Assembly: GCA_016859345.1 (NCBI GenBank)
Contig: CM029129.1
Span: 20,609,195-20,673,194 of the forward strand
Length of the DNA: 64,000 nt
Source: Istiophorus platypterus
Lineage: Eukaryota > Chordata > Actinopteri > Istiophoriformes > Istiophoridae
Direction of reading: 5' to 3'
Made by a program: the position numbers and the translations under genes. The notes under the pieces are model-generated. The model searched no databases. It had not been told where the DNA came from and saw only the letters and a program-made list of their open reading frames with translations. Of the stretch, positions 45,740-57,904 are shown one piece after another. Position 1 is the first letter of the stretch; the number at the start of each line of letters is the position of its first letter.

Positions 45740-47400
45740 ACATTGTCTGCGAAACACAGCCATATCTTCTAACAAATGGGATACGAGTTTGATGTTGTGG
45801 TGGTAGTTTATGTGTGGGTGGGAGGGTAGAAAGGCTCCGCCGGCTGCGCTGTGCACTGACATTATAAGGCTCACTGGGCAGATAGTGCCATGCCTCCGCC
45901 AAATATTATACTAATAAAAACAAACAAAAAAGAAGCTGAAATGGAATTCTTAAAGATAAAGTCCAACCTTGTGTTTACACTCCTTTGCCATTAAACCCAG
46001 GGTCAGATAAAGATATTGACTTTTAGTTTCATCCAGTGGCTCTAGGTTATCGTGACCCCGTGTTCACCTGGCATCAACATGTGAAAGAATCATCTTAAGT
46101 CTTGGCCACAGATTTTTTCCCCAGTCTCAACCAAGTGTTTTCCTTTTTCATCCACTTTGACAAAGGTTGCCAAACTTTTATGGCTTATCACTTTTCTCCT
46201 AAACCTAACCTCAGCATCTTTTGTGCCTCGACCTGACACGACCTCAACAACAGCGCCGGCAAACCAGAAGACGGGATCATCTTTTTTTGCTGCGGCCGTT
46301 TTCCATTGTTTCAGAAGGTACTGCCAAAATGATGCCGTCCTGTCGCTGGGGACGAAAGAGGTTCCGAGGTTTAGGTCTAGGACTCGTTGGGCTATGAGGG
46401 CACAATCCAGTGGATAGAAAAGTAGGCAGATATATCTAATTTGAATTGTTGTAAAGAATATATCCATGAACTTTTACGCAAGGTTAACACGTACCCCGAT
46501 GGCTCCATCGTCGTGTTGAGCTTATCAAATGAAGTCAAGCATCTGTATTTGCCGTGCTCCGTTTAATTGATCGGGTTTTCCCTTTGAATTTTTCCCCCGT
46601 CAGCATCTCTTTAAAGGCCACACAGGAGGTAAAAAATATATTTCTCTTTTACTTCAGTGGAGAAAACCCAATCAGATTGTTCATACCTGAACAAATAGAG
46701 ATAAATAAATACGAAAATCAGCACATCGGTTTTAAGGTCACGCTTAATGTATACTGTATGCTCAGGTGTTCACTCCCAACACACTAATGCAATGATAAAA
46801 ATAACATGTATGCTGTTATTCATGGAGAACCTTAAAATATGAATAGACATATCTTGATAATGTACCGTAATGATGAAATATATAGGGACCTTTTATTGCA
46901 TTGTATATAAATATTTCATCCCTTAATGGTCTTTGTACCTGCCCCCCCCACCACTCCACACCGTACCTTTGCTCTGTTGGAGCCATAAACCGGTCCGCTC
47001 CATAAGGCATCTGATGCAAACTAGCTGCGGCAGTCCAGCTTAAGGTCAGCCAAGGAGACCTACCACCCGAGGCGGGAGGAAGGGAGCAACTGTTGGCGTG
47101 CAAATCATGGAGCTGTGTGTCTATGTGCAGGAGCAGAGATATACCCGTACGCTCTCCGGTTTGAGTCAAAGCGACAGGTGCATCATGAAACCCCCCGTTT
47201 ATCCCTACACACACAGTAGCACCGTTACCGTCGTATTTGTCCGATTTAAGTAAACCTGTAAATGTGTTCTGGCCTGGTCCGGTATATTTATCGCTGCATG
47301 TAATTCAGTGTGTACAAGCATTGATCCGCAAAGAAGCCACAAGTAATTCAAGATAAGGTTTAAACAGAGACTAATATTATAGTATTTGCCCCATGGGGGA
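45740..47400. other. non-coding; possible old teleost repeat at 46110-46420
   Basis: No gene supported. The words CCTAAACCTAACCTC (about 46200) and CTCAACCAAGTGTTTTC (about 46125) resemble a diverged fish repeat built on CCTAAACCTAACC units. The match is weak. A 125-codon minus-strand frame over it has no recognised domain. Confidence 0.3.
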
Positions 47401-47401
47401 A

Positions 47402-47406
<5 letters not shown>

Positions 47407-47444
<38 letters not shown>
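47407..47444. repeat. (TA)n microsatellite
   Basis: About 19 TA units, nearly pure. Confidence 0.95.
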
Positions 47445-47447
<3 letters not shown>

Positions 47448-48487
47448 AATTTCAGTATCTAATCGGCAATGTTAACATGTTAGTATCTTAACATCGCTGG
47501 TTACTAGTAAACACAAAGGGCATCTGAGGCTGATGGGAATGATTTCAGATTTGCAGGTGCTTGGTAATAAAACCAATTCTGGCCTGGGGCCAGTTTCACA
47601 GAGACGCATACGTTGACAAGCTGTTGCACAAAAATCTATCTAGTCCATGACTGTTCTAGGGGTTTTTATGCCATGAATTCTAGGTTTAGAAAAAAGGGGA
47701 AAAAAATGTTTTTCAAACTAAAACAAAAACCCAAAAACAGTATTTGCATTTGACATTTATTAAAATTTCTGCTTTACCTGTAGAAGCTGAGCATTATTAG
47801 TAGCTATTAGAATTTAGTTCTGCCTTATTCTTGGTAACAGCGAACACTGCAGTGAAACTCATTAGAATTTCAAGTGGGGAAAAAAGCGGTAGGTTAATTT
47901 CAGCAACCTCGGTCAAGCCCAGTGGCCTGGTCACCACGGTGGCAGCTGGAATAGGAGCAACCTCGTGTCGGTACTAGATCTGGGTCACGGACTGTTTCGT
48001 CTTCAGCAAACACGAGTTATATCTGAGTTAATTCACACACACACAAAAAAAGGAGTTACCGGGGCAATGGCCATCCACTCTAAACGGGCTATGTGAATTT
48101 TGGGGAATAAAATCCGCAGCAGTGTAAATATCCACTTAATTCTAGTTGCGTTGTGCTGTGTTCAGGTGATTATTGGGAGAACTCCAGAAAAAGCATAATT
48201 CCGCACGCACTTCACTTGTTGACACTCCCACGATGAAAATGATTGGATTATATTTTTAAAAAATCAATCTTGAAAAGCTCATAAAGAGGCAGGTTCTTTC
48301 TTAACAGGTTCTTTTTTTCTAAGTACGGCTGATTTATTGTTTTATTGTAATGACTGACAGTTTTTATTTTGTTTTTTTTTTTTTTGTTTTGTTAACTTAC
48401 CTTGCTGACATTGGAGGATTTCTTAAAAAGCTGGCACAACCATGTGTTAGCATTTCACGACTCCAGGAGGGAGGTAGCAGAGCCGGC

Positions 48488-48524
48488 AAAACAAACAAAC
48501 AAACAAACAAACAAACAAACAAAA
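48488..48524. repeat. (AAAC)n microsatellite, about 9 units
   Basis: Uninterrupted AAAC/CAAA tetramers, ending in AAAACAAAAA. Confidence 0.95.
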
Positions 48525-49387
48525 CAAAAAGGAGGAAAACTGGACGGGGGAAGGTTCCACCAGGTGTGAACTTTTCTGTTAAAAGACGCTTAACGCTTCT
48601 TAACCAGGTTCAGGTCAAACACCTCGCACCACACACAACTTTGACAACAAGTTGACACCTACTTCCTGTCGCCCTGTGGAAAGCGACGGCAGCACGTTGC
48701 TTTAAAACTTTAAATAGCACAAATGTCAAAAGGAGGAAAAAAAAAAAAAGAAGCTGAACAAGTGCTGAACTTCTATGTACTTTAAAATGACAAGTGACAT
48801 TTTATTACTGCAACTATCTCCCCTTCTATTAAACTCCAGGCTCATTTTCAAAAAGCCACAAGCCTGTGACACTGACAGGAAATGAAATGAAATCTGGGTC
48901 AGGCTGTGACACATTTGCCTTTGCAGTGCACTTTGCACTATCGTCATTTCACGGCTTTGTTTTGTTTTTTCTTTTTTCCCTTTTTTTTTATTTAAAATGA
49001 CCTTTTTCAGTCCTTTCTCCTCAAAAAGCTTTTCATTGTTGTACTGCTGCAACAAAGCCTGGTGCAGAAGGATCACGTATATACACAACTTGCACTGTAG
49101 GTTTAGAGAGATGATTTTACGTCATTTTCCAGGGGGGATTATGATTTTCATGTGTTTTTAATTATTAAAATTCTATTATCGATATTAATAACACTTGGTA
49201 CGTTGTAGATTTAACAACACATGAGCTTCCATTAACAGCCCCTGCTCTTACTTTCACTTTATTTCTCACGGTTACGTTTTCTATCTGCTTGTTGCCGAGT
49301 CGCGTATCTGGAGGATCCCGGGATCCACAGAGTCCACAAAGCTGCAACGAGATTATATGACTTAAATTATCCCATGCGTACAAGATT

Positions 49388-49419
49388 AAAATAAATAAAT
49401 AAACAAACAAACAAACAAA
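49388..49419. repeat. (AAAT)n-(AAAC)n compound microsatellite
   Basis: Three AAAT units change directly to AAAC units. Confidence 0.93.
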
Positions 49420-50099
49420 GAACCACACTCGTGCACAAGCTACATGCACGCACAGCGTCTTTTCACTGGCACGAACCACAGGTGCTGTTTAAGTTCTCTT
49501 CAAAGTCAGTAAGAACCTTATGACCATACAAAATGAAGCCAACTTTACGGAGCTTTAGAGAAGAACTGACTCTTTCAGGATATGAGCATCAACTTATCGA
49601 CTACTGTGACATTGAAGGTCTACAGATTAAAAAAACAAACAAAAAAAAAAACGAGGCGGGATACAGATGAGTGGAGACAGCCGGGCGGGGCACGTACAGG
49701 TGGAAGACGGCGTAATCCTGACGGGGGCTGCGGCAGCGACACCCCTCGTCCTCACCCCGCCATCTAACGGGGGGTGTTGACGGATCGCAGACATGGCCTA
49801 AGCATACTGTCAACACGTATTTAAGGCTGCCTTCGAAAGCCCATGGCAGGCACATACATATTTTAAGGCTAATCTCAAGACAGCTAATTAATATCTTCAT
49901 TAGTATGCATACATGACTGTGAGCATGCAACGGAGGAGGGGAGGGGGTGGGCAACCATGACATGTTCCATTAGAGAGCCTGCAAAGTCCCGTGCTTACTC
50001 CTCAGCACCGAAAGTAGAAATTGGACCGCGCCGTATTAAACCGTGATGAGTTCATATATCATGGCTCTACCGCGGTGATTAAGTATCTTATCCAACAGC

Positions 50100-50300
50100 G
50101 GAAGGAGAATTTATGAGCGCCGCCTTAATCAGCGCACGCGACCGGCTTGAGATGGCGACGGCGACGCGGCGCCTCGGAACGAGCCGGTCGGGGGGCCCGG
50201 ATTAGAGGCAGGGTTTAGGCTCGTCCTGGGATCATTCCGGCTCCGTGAGCGTCGGCATTTCAATGCACGTCGCCGGCTCTCGGCGCGATGTAATTACACA
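50100..50300. other. CpG-dense block
   Basis: Rich in CG dinucleotides (GCGACGGCGACGCGGCGCC and neighbours) without being a simple repeat. No promoter or exon could be tied to it. Confidence 0.4.
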
Positions 50301-51890
50301 TGGAAAGCGAAGCTTTTTCAGCATTGTATGCGAGCTGCCACCCAGCGGGGGGGGGGGTTCGACTCTCGCCCGAGGTGGCGGGGATCAGAGGACCTCACCG
50401 CTTGGTTCCTAGTGTGAGCGGAGTCAGGGGCCAGATTACGTAACGGGGTTGGGCAGGGTCGTGCCCCCACACACACACACACACGGGGCCCTCATTCCAT
50501 AGTTGTCTTCGAGTCCACAGGGGACTGACTGTCCCTCACTAACTGGGTGTCCTCTGGTTAAAAAATGAATGAATTCACCTTTATGGACTTGAAGACCTCT
50601 AGTGGGAACTGTAAGCCAGACTTTATAGTTCATCTCATTTATCCCATTGAGGCGACTTATACTGTGTAGAGGAGGATGTCAAGGTTGTCTTAGCTGCATT
50701 ATGACAATGTTCGGGTCCCTTTCCTCCCATTTGATGTTTGATGATTGTTTGTGGGCCCGCGGTGACCAGTTTTCTCTGATTGCCTCAGATGTATTTTCTG
50801 GTGTTGCTTCTTTGTTAACAGGGCCATTTTTTGGGTTTTTTTGTGTTTGTGTGCAGTGTGAAAAACAAAGCTGTGGACTTTTTATTGTTATTTTCTGCTC
50901 CATCTGTGGATGATTTTTTTTTTTTCTTAATTCACAAAACAAAACAAAAAAAAAAACCTAAAAAAGTCACCCAAGAGTAAAATGAAGAACTTCACACCGT
51001 GTGGATCCTCGGGTCCCGGTGCTGGAAATCAGCAGATGGACACACATAACAAGTTTAGCGGCGTCAGTGGCGTCGTCCAAAAAAAAAAAAAAAGACAAAA
51101 AAAGAGTGAGATCGTATAACATCAGCTGGCACCAGTCACGCCGACGGACATCGTGATGTCACAGGTGATGTTCCGCCGTCGCACGGAGCGGACGTTCTCC
51201 CGTGCATCCGCAAGCGCCCACAACTCGCAACACACCTTTCTGCGGAGGCAAGTAGGTCGTGGTGACAGGACCCCCGGCCCCCCCGGGGCCATTTACCAAA
51301 GTGGTGTGAAAACATAACGCTGCCCCCAAAACCCCGTAGCTCTATGGGCCAGATGTGATTTCGCAGATGTAACCGTAACCTCCAATAATCAGTCGAGAGG
51401 GGTCGGCAATCCTATGTTTCCATCTGTTCCTTATCAAACATATGTAATTAAACAGTATCGAAACAGAGGCTCACGTACGTGGCTGCGTTACGAGTGAATC
51501 CCGGCCTTTTATTTCTTATTTCCTTTTTTTTTTTTTACGGGATTGGTCGCACGGTACCTGCTGAGTCTCACAGTACTCAAGACCGTCGCTTCTCTAGGAA
51601 AACTGCTAAAGACACTAACACGTGAAATCCAGTGCAGCCGCTCTGCAGCAGTAAACTTAACCCCCCCTCTTCTTCCGCGGGACGTCTTTGATCTGAGTCC
51701 TGCCAAGACATGGAGTAATCCTATTTTTGGCTTGTGCTTTTCTTTTTCTATTTTTTTTTTCCCCCTGTGAAAGCGCTGCATTCAGGAAGTCGGCGCGTGA
51801 AGACACACATGCGTCGTCGTCAGTTGGAAGGTGCTCATCAGATTTTGCATCCTCCTCATCCGTCACTCCTACATCAGAGAACGGCCTCCT
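50300..51890. other. non-coding sequence
   Basis: No gene supported. Contains a 10-G run near 50347, a short AC run near 50468, A-runs near 50945 and 51080, and T-rich tracts near 50910, 51525 and 51745. A GGTTCGACTCT word near 50356 resembles a tRNA box B but no T-stem or cloverleaf forms. Confidence 0.55.
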
Positions 51891-51899
51891 CCGTCTCCC

Positions 51900-52330
51900 C
51901 CCGCCGCCGCCGCTGCCGCCCCTTTAAAATAAAGACACCACGGCAAACCTGGCGGCCTGGCGAAATCTGGCAGCCGGCGGCCTGGCAGGACATGAATCAC
52001 GAGGCCTTGAGCTTCCAGGAGGGAGCCGAGGTCAAAGAATGGAGGCAGCGGGGCCGCTGAGGATCTGCCTCCGTCGTTCAGTTCAATTAAGGTGGCTGGG
52101 AAATACAGCAGCTGCCTACAGCCGCGCTGCGGTCTTAGCGCCGCCGCCGCGCTGTTTCTTTCTGCCACGCGCTGGCGACGCGACGGCGGCGACGGCGTGG
52201 CGGCGGGACGACGGCGGCCGTGTTGCTCGGAGCAGCGCGCCGTCGGCAGCCTCGGCCTCGGCCTCGGCCTGCCCTGGCGCGACAGAGTTGGCCCGAGCCC
52301 CACCTTGGCACACCATGTTCCCGGCCGTAA
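51900..52330. other. CpG-island-like segment with CCG and CTCGGC repeats
   Basis: Starts with CCG triplets (51900-51920). The densest CpG stretch in the window follows at about 52110-52275, including CGACGGCGGCGACGGCG and a CTCGGC hexamer tandem (52251-52270). Frames are open on both strands, as expected for GC-rich DNA, and predict only Ala/Arg/Pro-rich chance peptides. It could be a CpG island promoter of an unseen transcript. Confidence 0.5.
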
Positions 52331-52790
52331 CCGCCACATGTTTGCCTGTCATCCACAATGAATTTTAAACGCTGTTATTCAAGCAGTATCACACTCCCTG
52401 ATGGGACATGATCCTCATACACTTCTTTTTTGTGTGTTGTTTTTTTTGTTTTTTTTGTTTTTGTTTTTTAAAGTTGACATGTGGCCCTGTCAACAAGCAA
52501 ACATCTTTAAGGCATCTTTCCAAAGTCCCTCCTCTGCTTCCTCCTCTGCTTTCCTTTGACTTTGAGGTTTTCCTTTCTTGTTTTTTTTTTGTTTTTCTCT
52601 CCTCTTTTGCCTGCTCTGTGTAACTCTGTCAAGTTAACGCTCCCGGTGCCACATTATATGGGGACACCGACGAACGTGAAGGCAGCGAGAGAAACCGGAG
52701 AGGGCGGCTGCCTTCTTTACCGAGCTCTTCCTCTGCAGTTTCTCCTCCTCTTTGCCGATTCCTTTGGAACGGCTAACGCGCCACCCATGG

Positions 52791-52830
52791 CGCCACCATG
52801 TTGCCGCCACGGCACCGCCATGTTGCCGCC
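52791..52830 (+). repeat. 22-bp imperfect direct repeat with YY1-like words
   Basis: CATGTTGCCGCC occurs at 52797-52808 and 52819-52830, preceded by CGCCAC and CACCGC. The second unit (CCGCCATGTTG) read on the minus strand is close to the YY1 consensus AANATGGCG. The first copy also gives a perfect vertebrate start context, GCCACCATG, but the 63-codon frame that follows has no recognised domain. Confidence 0.6.
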
Positions 52831-53154
52831 GTGCAGCCCGCTTGCGTTTTTTCAAAACGACTGGCCGAGCGAACGAACGCGCTGCTGCTACGTGTTGCGC
52901 TTTTTAGTATCTTGCCTCCAGTGGCTAACGAAAACAGACAGGCCTGGCGGGATAAGATGGGGTTTATTACATTTAGCTGTTCCTGGTGAGAGACGGACTT
53001 TGCGGTCTGCTCCAAAAAAGGAATTTAATTTAAACCACACCCTGATAAATCAAAAGAGAAAATAAAAGTCACAGTGACACCAGCTCTATTTGTTGGCACC
53101 ATCATGAAACAGAGGACTTTTGTGGGAGTCAAGGTGGGAGGGGACATAAAAAAG

Positions 53155-53427
53155 AGAAATTAAAAATAGTCATAAAGTGGCAGTTAATAAGTTTATAAGG
53201 CTAAATATGATGTCTTGAGATTGTTTTTCTGACCAATGGTGCAAAATTTTAAGATATTTGATTCACATAGACATGACACAAAAAAACAAACGAAACAGAA
53301 AATCCTCAGATGTGAGTGGCTGGAGCCATTTGACATTTTTATTTATGGATAAATGACTGAGACGATCATCCAGCAAATCAAAATTGTCAATTACTTTGAG
53401 GTTTTTTTCCACTAATTGTCTCAGCAC
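53155..53427 (+). mobile_element. teleost interspersed repeat, MITE-like, copy 2 (diverged)
   Basis: Same repeat as at 7395-7687 and same orientation. Landmarks are TGATGTCTTGAGATTG (about 53207), AGATATTTGATTCAC, CAGAAAATCCTCAGATGTGA (about 53297), GGCTGGAGCCA, GGATAAATGACTGAGACGAT (about 53347), ATCAAAATTGTCAATTA and a terminal CTAATTGTCTCAGC (about 53412). The middle is better preserved than in copy 1. No coding capacity. The intact family is flanked by TCGATTAATCG-type sequence, which is eroded here. Confidence 0.75.
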
Positions 53428-53429
53428 AA

Positions 53430-54960
53430 TTGTTGATAGTTTTCCTAAAATGAATGCACTTCTTCTGTAATAGAAATATACGATATAGACGGTGTATCCG
53501 CTCCAAACAACCAGGGAGCATAAAACCGCCACTGCGTCCGTCTGAAAACACTCAGACGACCGTCAGTCACGGCTGACACGCATGGGGGTGTAAACGGGGG
53601 CCATGGGGTCGTAGGATGACCTGAATCCACCCACCCCAGCTGAATGAACACTTTCACTTAAAAACGGCCCCTCGTCCTCCCCCCTGGGCCGAGCGGCAAT
53701 GATCCAGCCCCTCCAGCAGTAGAACAAGTACCACTCATCAAGATATAAGAGTCAAGATGAGTATTAAAAGTCTGCTCCTTAATGGGATAAGTGCCTGGAA
53801 AACTCTCGGGGTTCAGGTGTATCTCAGGCGTCTCAAGGCGACGTGCGCTGACCACTCTCCGACGCCGAGCTCTGCTTCTTCAGACTGATGAATGTGCCTG
53901 TCCGCCCTCGTTTCATTTGTGATATAAAAATCCACTCGCTGGGCGTAGGCCATCCATCACGGTAAAGCGCACGTCCTCTTTTGTTTCAGTAAACGCTGGG
54001 TTGCAGCCGTGCGGCGAGGCCGTCGAGGGGCAGAGGCGGGGTTTTGGTTTTTTTCTGTTTTTCTTTTGTTTTGTTCTGGGTTTTTTGGTTGATTTTTTTT
54101 TTTTCCCCAAAACCTCGGTCCCCGTTGCCTTCAGGCGTCCGCGGGAAGGGAGGAAAAAAAAGCCAGGCGGAGCCCGGGTTGACTTATTCTCTCCACCCGA
54201 AGCAGCAGGTGACGGGATCGGAACGCACTCGGCGGAGGGGAGATGGTTTTCATTTTCAGATCAAAAAATGACTAAATGGTTCCTTAGACATTATACTTAG
54301 TCATGTCAGGGACTTCTGAAGAACTGTCTGATTTAAAAGCATGATCTTTGAATGTTGTAACTCCTTTTCCAAAGCATTACGCTCAAATTACTCAAACCTT
54401 TAAATCTTGTCTTCCCCCCCGAGTAATCGCCGTTATTTTAAAAAGACGAGCTCCATTAAATCTTGTGTCCGAACCCTTTTTTTTTTTATGCACGTTCTGT
54501 GTAAATCCTTTATTGTAATCGCTGAATCAAAGGAAATGTTCTGACCTCTGAAGTTCACCACAGCTTCTACTTTCCCTGCCCTGACCCCCTTTTCCTGTGG
54601 GTTATGGTAATACCGTGCCAACCGGGGTTGGCCGCCGCGATCCGGGGACATGTTGCCCATTGCTACAACAACTCGGGTGTCTCGGAGGATCAGCCGGGGT
54701 GCAGACAGGCCCAAAGGTTAGCCAGACCTGCCTTGGAGCGCCTGCGGCCCTCCGGTCCTGGGCCCCGACCGGTGGGCGGGTTCCCGTCTCTGTTCCTGGG
54801 CGCAGAGACGGGCGAGCTCGCGGCGTCCGCCTGCCTCGCGCGTAACCGCCCGAGCTGTGTCCGGACCGACCCTCTCAAACATCCACAGTTATTACCTCCC
54901 CGTGATTTTTGCTTTGTGATTCTTGTCTTGTCAATATTGAAGCTCAGAATCCATTATTTA
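53430..54960. other. non-coding sequence
   Basis: No gene supported. Mixed sequence with T-runs near 54045-54110 and a GC-rich, CpG-containing part at about 54620-54880 that opens frames on both strands. Confidence 0.55.
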
Positions 54961-54964
54961 ATAT

Positions 54965-54966
<2 letters not shown>

Positions 54967-55003
<37 letters not shown>

Positions 55004-55010
55004 GGTGAGT
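54967..55010 (+). promoter_or_regulatory. candidate recursive splice site (acceptor joined to donor)
   Basis: Sixteen TC units (54967-54998) run into CTCTAG and then GTGAGT, so an acceptor AG (55003-55004) is immediately followed by a good donor (55005-55010). TTAAT-type branch-point words lie just upstream near 54958. Juxtaposed acceptor and donor define a zero-length exon of the kind used in recursive splicing of very long introns. This needs a plus-strand host transcript, which the window does not show. Confidence 0.4.
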
Positions 55011-55225
55011 GTCAGTCGGCAGCGTGTGGATTATTCCAGTCGGCTGTGAACTGCCGAGTCCTTTTTCCTTTCACGTCGTTGTGTGATTCCGCCATCAGGT
55101 TTGAAATGATTTGCCCCCCCCCCTTTTTTTATTTCTTTTTACTCTCTTCTTTTCGCCGCCAGTCGTTGTGATTCGGATCAAAGGGAAAAGACAATGTGCC
55201 CACAGAGACGGGTCTCACACGGTGG

Positions 55226-55228
<3 letters not shown>

Positions 55229-55273
<45 letters not shown>
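55229..55273. repeat. (TC)n microsatellite, about 22 units
   Basis: 45-bp pure TC tract followed by TTTTATTCTGGCAG, which also resembles a 3' splice site. No downstream exon could be supported. Confidence 0.95.
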
Positions 55274-55277
<4 letters not shown>

Positions 55278-55640
55278 TTCTGGCAGCTCCGGTTGCTGTT
55301 GGCTTGAGCCATATGGAGATAAAAGTAATGTGACTGGTGACTGAGGACTTTGGGCTTCGTCAGACACTGGTGACGTTCATTATCTTGGCTCGACTTGATT
55401 TCCGCTGAGTCTGTTAGCTCCAGGGGAACTGAATGGATGCTGCATTTAGAGAAACCTTTTATTTGTCTTTTTTTTTTTTTTTTTTAAACTCGTTATTCAG
55501 CGTTGTGCTCCCCGACTCCTGTAGTAGTGTTTGCCGCAGAATGCCGACTGATTACCGCCGACTGGAAATGGAAAAGCAATCACTCGCCGAGCACTCGTCC
55601 CCCTCATTTTCCCAGGACGTTTAAGTGTTTGTGTTTGGTT

Positions 55641-55669
55641 GATTCATGGAGTGGCTGATTCATGGAGTG
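55641..55669. repeat. 13-bp direct repeat, 16-bp period
   Basis: GATTCATGGAGTG at 55641-55653 and 55657-55669. Confidence 0.9.
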
Positions 55670-57152
55670 CGCTCGCAAGACAAATCCCTGACCTTCTTCA
55701 GAACTGTTCCAATAGGCGATGATGGATGGCTCGCGAACCGAGCGAGCAGCTCGGCATTGTTGAGACGAGTGTGTGTTTTTCTGTGGGTAAAACCGGACGC
55801 AATACCTCCGTCGGCCGTCCGGGGTCGTTCTCGGACCCGCGGGCCCCGCCGGAGGATTGCTGCAGCTCCCGGGAGCTAAGGTACAGACAGAAATGTTATC
55901 AAGCGGAGACTGGTTACGACATAAGCAAAATAGCACAATATTTCATACGCATATACGACGATGTCACGAAGCGTACGGTGTGTTACCCCCCCCCCCAGGA
56001 CAGAACATTGCTGCTGCATAATTCGGCAAAAACCTGAATTATGTTTACTGCCATTTTTCTTTCCACCGTCTAATCCAATTCCAGTATTTTCAAAATAATT
56101 CACCACTGCTATATCCCCCCCTGGGAACTACGTTTCAGGTCGGGGGCAAAGCGGGGGTCCCTGACACGACTTCACCGGCTCCCAGTGGGCATCACGTCAG
56201 GTTGCAAAGTTGGAGAACATTGATTCCACTAAGTTATCCGATGGTGATCGATAGTATGGAGCGTGAGGGTGCAAGAATAGTAGCAGGAGTATAGTATAAT
56301 GAATACACGAGTTTTGTCTCTAGTTTGTCTCTTGTTGATAAGCTTTAATGTGGACATGTTGGTATCAGCAAGTAGTAATTAGTAAATAACAGAGATGCAA
56401 ACTTCCCATGCAGTTAAAAGGTCTGTATTTACACTGCAGAGCCTCCATTTAATACCTGATGCTTGATTACATTTTTTGATCACCTTGCCACATAAATTGG
56501 GATAATAACGGGGGAAACATGTCAGGACATAAACAGCTCAGCTGCCTCCCGTCGCAGAATGGTGCATAATTGAATTAATGATGCGGCGTTCGGGGGATAA
56601 ATTAAGACTAAAGTGCTTTTATTTAAAGTAAAATATGCGAACAAGGCGAACAAGGCAAACAGGCGGTGTTTTTCAGGCCGCATCACTTTCCCTGTCGGGA
56701 CCGTCGCAGTTTGTTGTTGAAGGGCTCGTTTTTTGCGTCGTCCCTCCAGCCAAGCGACCTCCGAGGCAACGCGTCCCGACAACTCTCGCTGGTTGAGTTC
56801 CACCCGTTTGAGTGACCCCTGGACCTTCAGCCACTTAGCATCTAGAGGTCAAACCCTCTGATCCACGACAAGTGATTTAGAAAGCCAACGAAAATGTGGA
56901 GGAACATGAGTGAAAACAGTAGGAAAACATCTATTAAAAGTTCTTTTTTTATTTTATAAACCTTGCTGTGGATATTCCTGGTCGCCACATAATGAATCCT
57001 AAGGTCCCAGCGAGATCCGTACCCATTATCATCAAAATTTCTTGTTGCAAACAAGGAATGCTGTAAATACTGGGATGATTGGCTTGAGTCTTGCCGAAAG
57101 CATCCATGTGAATCTGAGGATTAACCCTGCTGATCTTAAAAAGCCCTGCGTT

Positions 57153-57184
57153 CTATTTATTTATTTATTTATCTTTTATTTATT
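57153..57184. repeat. (ATTT)n microsatellite
   Basis: ATTT tetramers with one interruption near 57172. Confidence 0.9.
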
Positions 57185-57620
57185 TGTCTTATTTTTCCTC
57201 AAGCATCAGCCCCGGGGCGAACTTAGCAATTTCTAAACCCACACTTGTATCAGTCAGACCGACAGAAATCACCATTATGTGCTGTAGATCCGTCCAGAAA
57301 CTTTTAACATTGCGGGGTTTAATGAACACCGGGGCTCTCAGGAGCCTCGAGTAAAGCCTAAAAATGTTGTGTGATTGCATTCAAATCTCACAAACACTTT
57401 CTGTCAAAAGATGTAATTTCATCAAGGAAACTTGAGAAGCCACCGTGAAATATTGATAGCGGGATTTGCAGAGGCAACTCTGAAACAATAATATCCGACG
57501 TTCTGGCAGGATGCGGTTTGTTTTTTGTTTGTTTTGTTTTTTTTGTGTGTGTTTTTTTTCCCTCAGCCCTACTGGTTAAAATCGGTCTCATCAGGAACAC
57601 TGATATACAGTACATGCACG

Positions 57621-57667
57621 CACTCACACACACACACACACAAAAACACTCACACAAACACTCACAC
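57621..57667. repeat. (CA)n microsatellite, interrupted
   Basis: CA repeats with AAAA and CT interruptions. Confidence 0.92.
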
Positions 57668-57904
57668 TCCAGCGGTCATTTAAAGCTCACATCACCGGGG
57701 GCACATCCCAGGCAACACCTGCCAAAGCCATTATCTGCCACCCGTCCTAGACGGACGCGTTGGCATACACCGGAGCAATTAGGCCGGATTATTGGCAACC
57801 TTCCTTTGGCCTCGCCCCATTATCAAGCCCGCTAATTACCGGCGGCGTTCGGGGCTTTCTCTCTCTCGCCCACTCGGCCCGGTCCGGGAAGAGGGAGCCG
57901 GTGT

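Larger units (their letters stand above)
47445..50090. other. non-coding unique sequence with A/T tetramer tracts
   Basis: No gene supported. GGCCAGTTTCACAGAGACGC near 47588 resembles the start of common short fish repeats but cannot be followed further. Tetramer tracts at 48488-48524 and 49388-49419. The rest is mixed sequence. Confidence 0.5.

Noticed and set aside
46090..46467. 125-codon minus-strand frame as a gene
   Set aside because: It overlaps sequence that weakly resembles an old fish repeat and has no recognisable domain.
49313..49326. 14-bp palindrome GGATCCCGGGATCC, resembling a cloning linker
   Set aside because: About four perfect 14-bp palindromes are expected in 64 kb, and the flanks are ordinary genomic sequence with no vector features.
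50350..50372. tRNA-like box B (GGTTCGACTCT)
   Set aside because: The flanking bases do not form a T-stem and no box A or cloverleaf could be found upstream.
51869..52368. Overlapping Ala/Arg/Pro-rich frames on both strands
   Set aside because: GC-rich CpG-dense DNA lacks stop codons, and the peptides are low-complexity on both strands.
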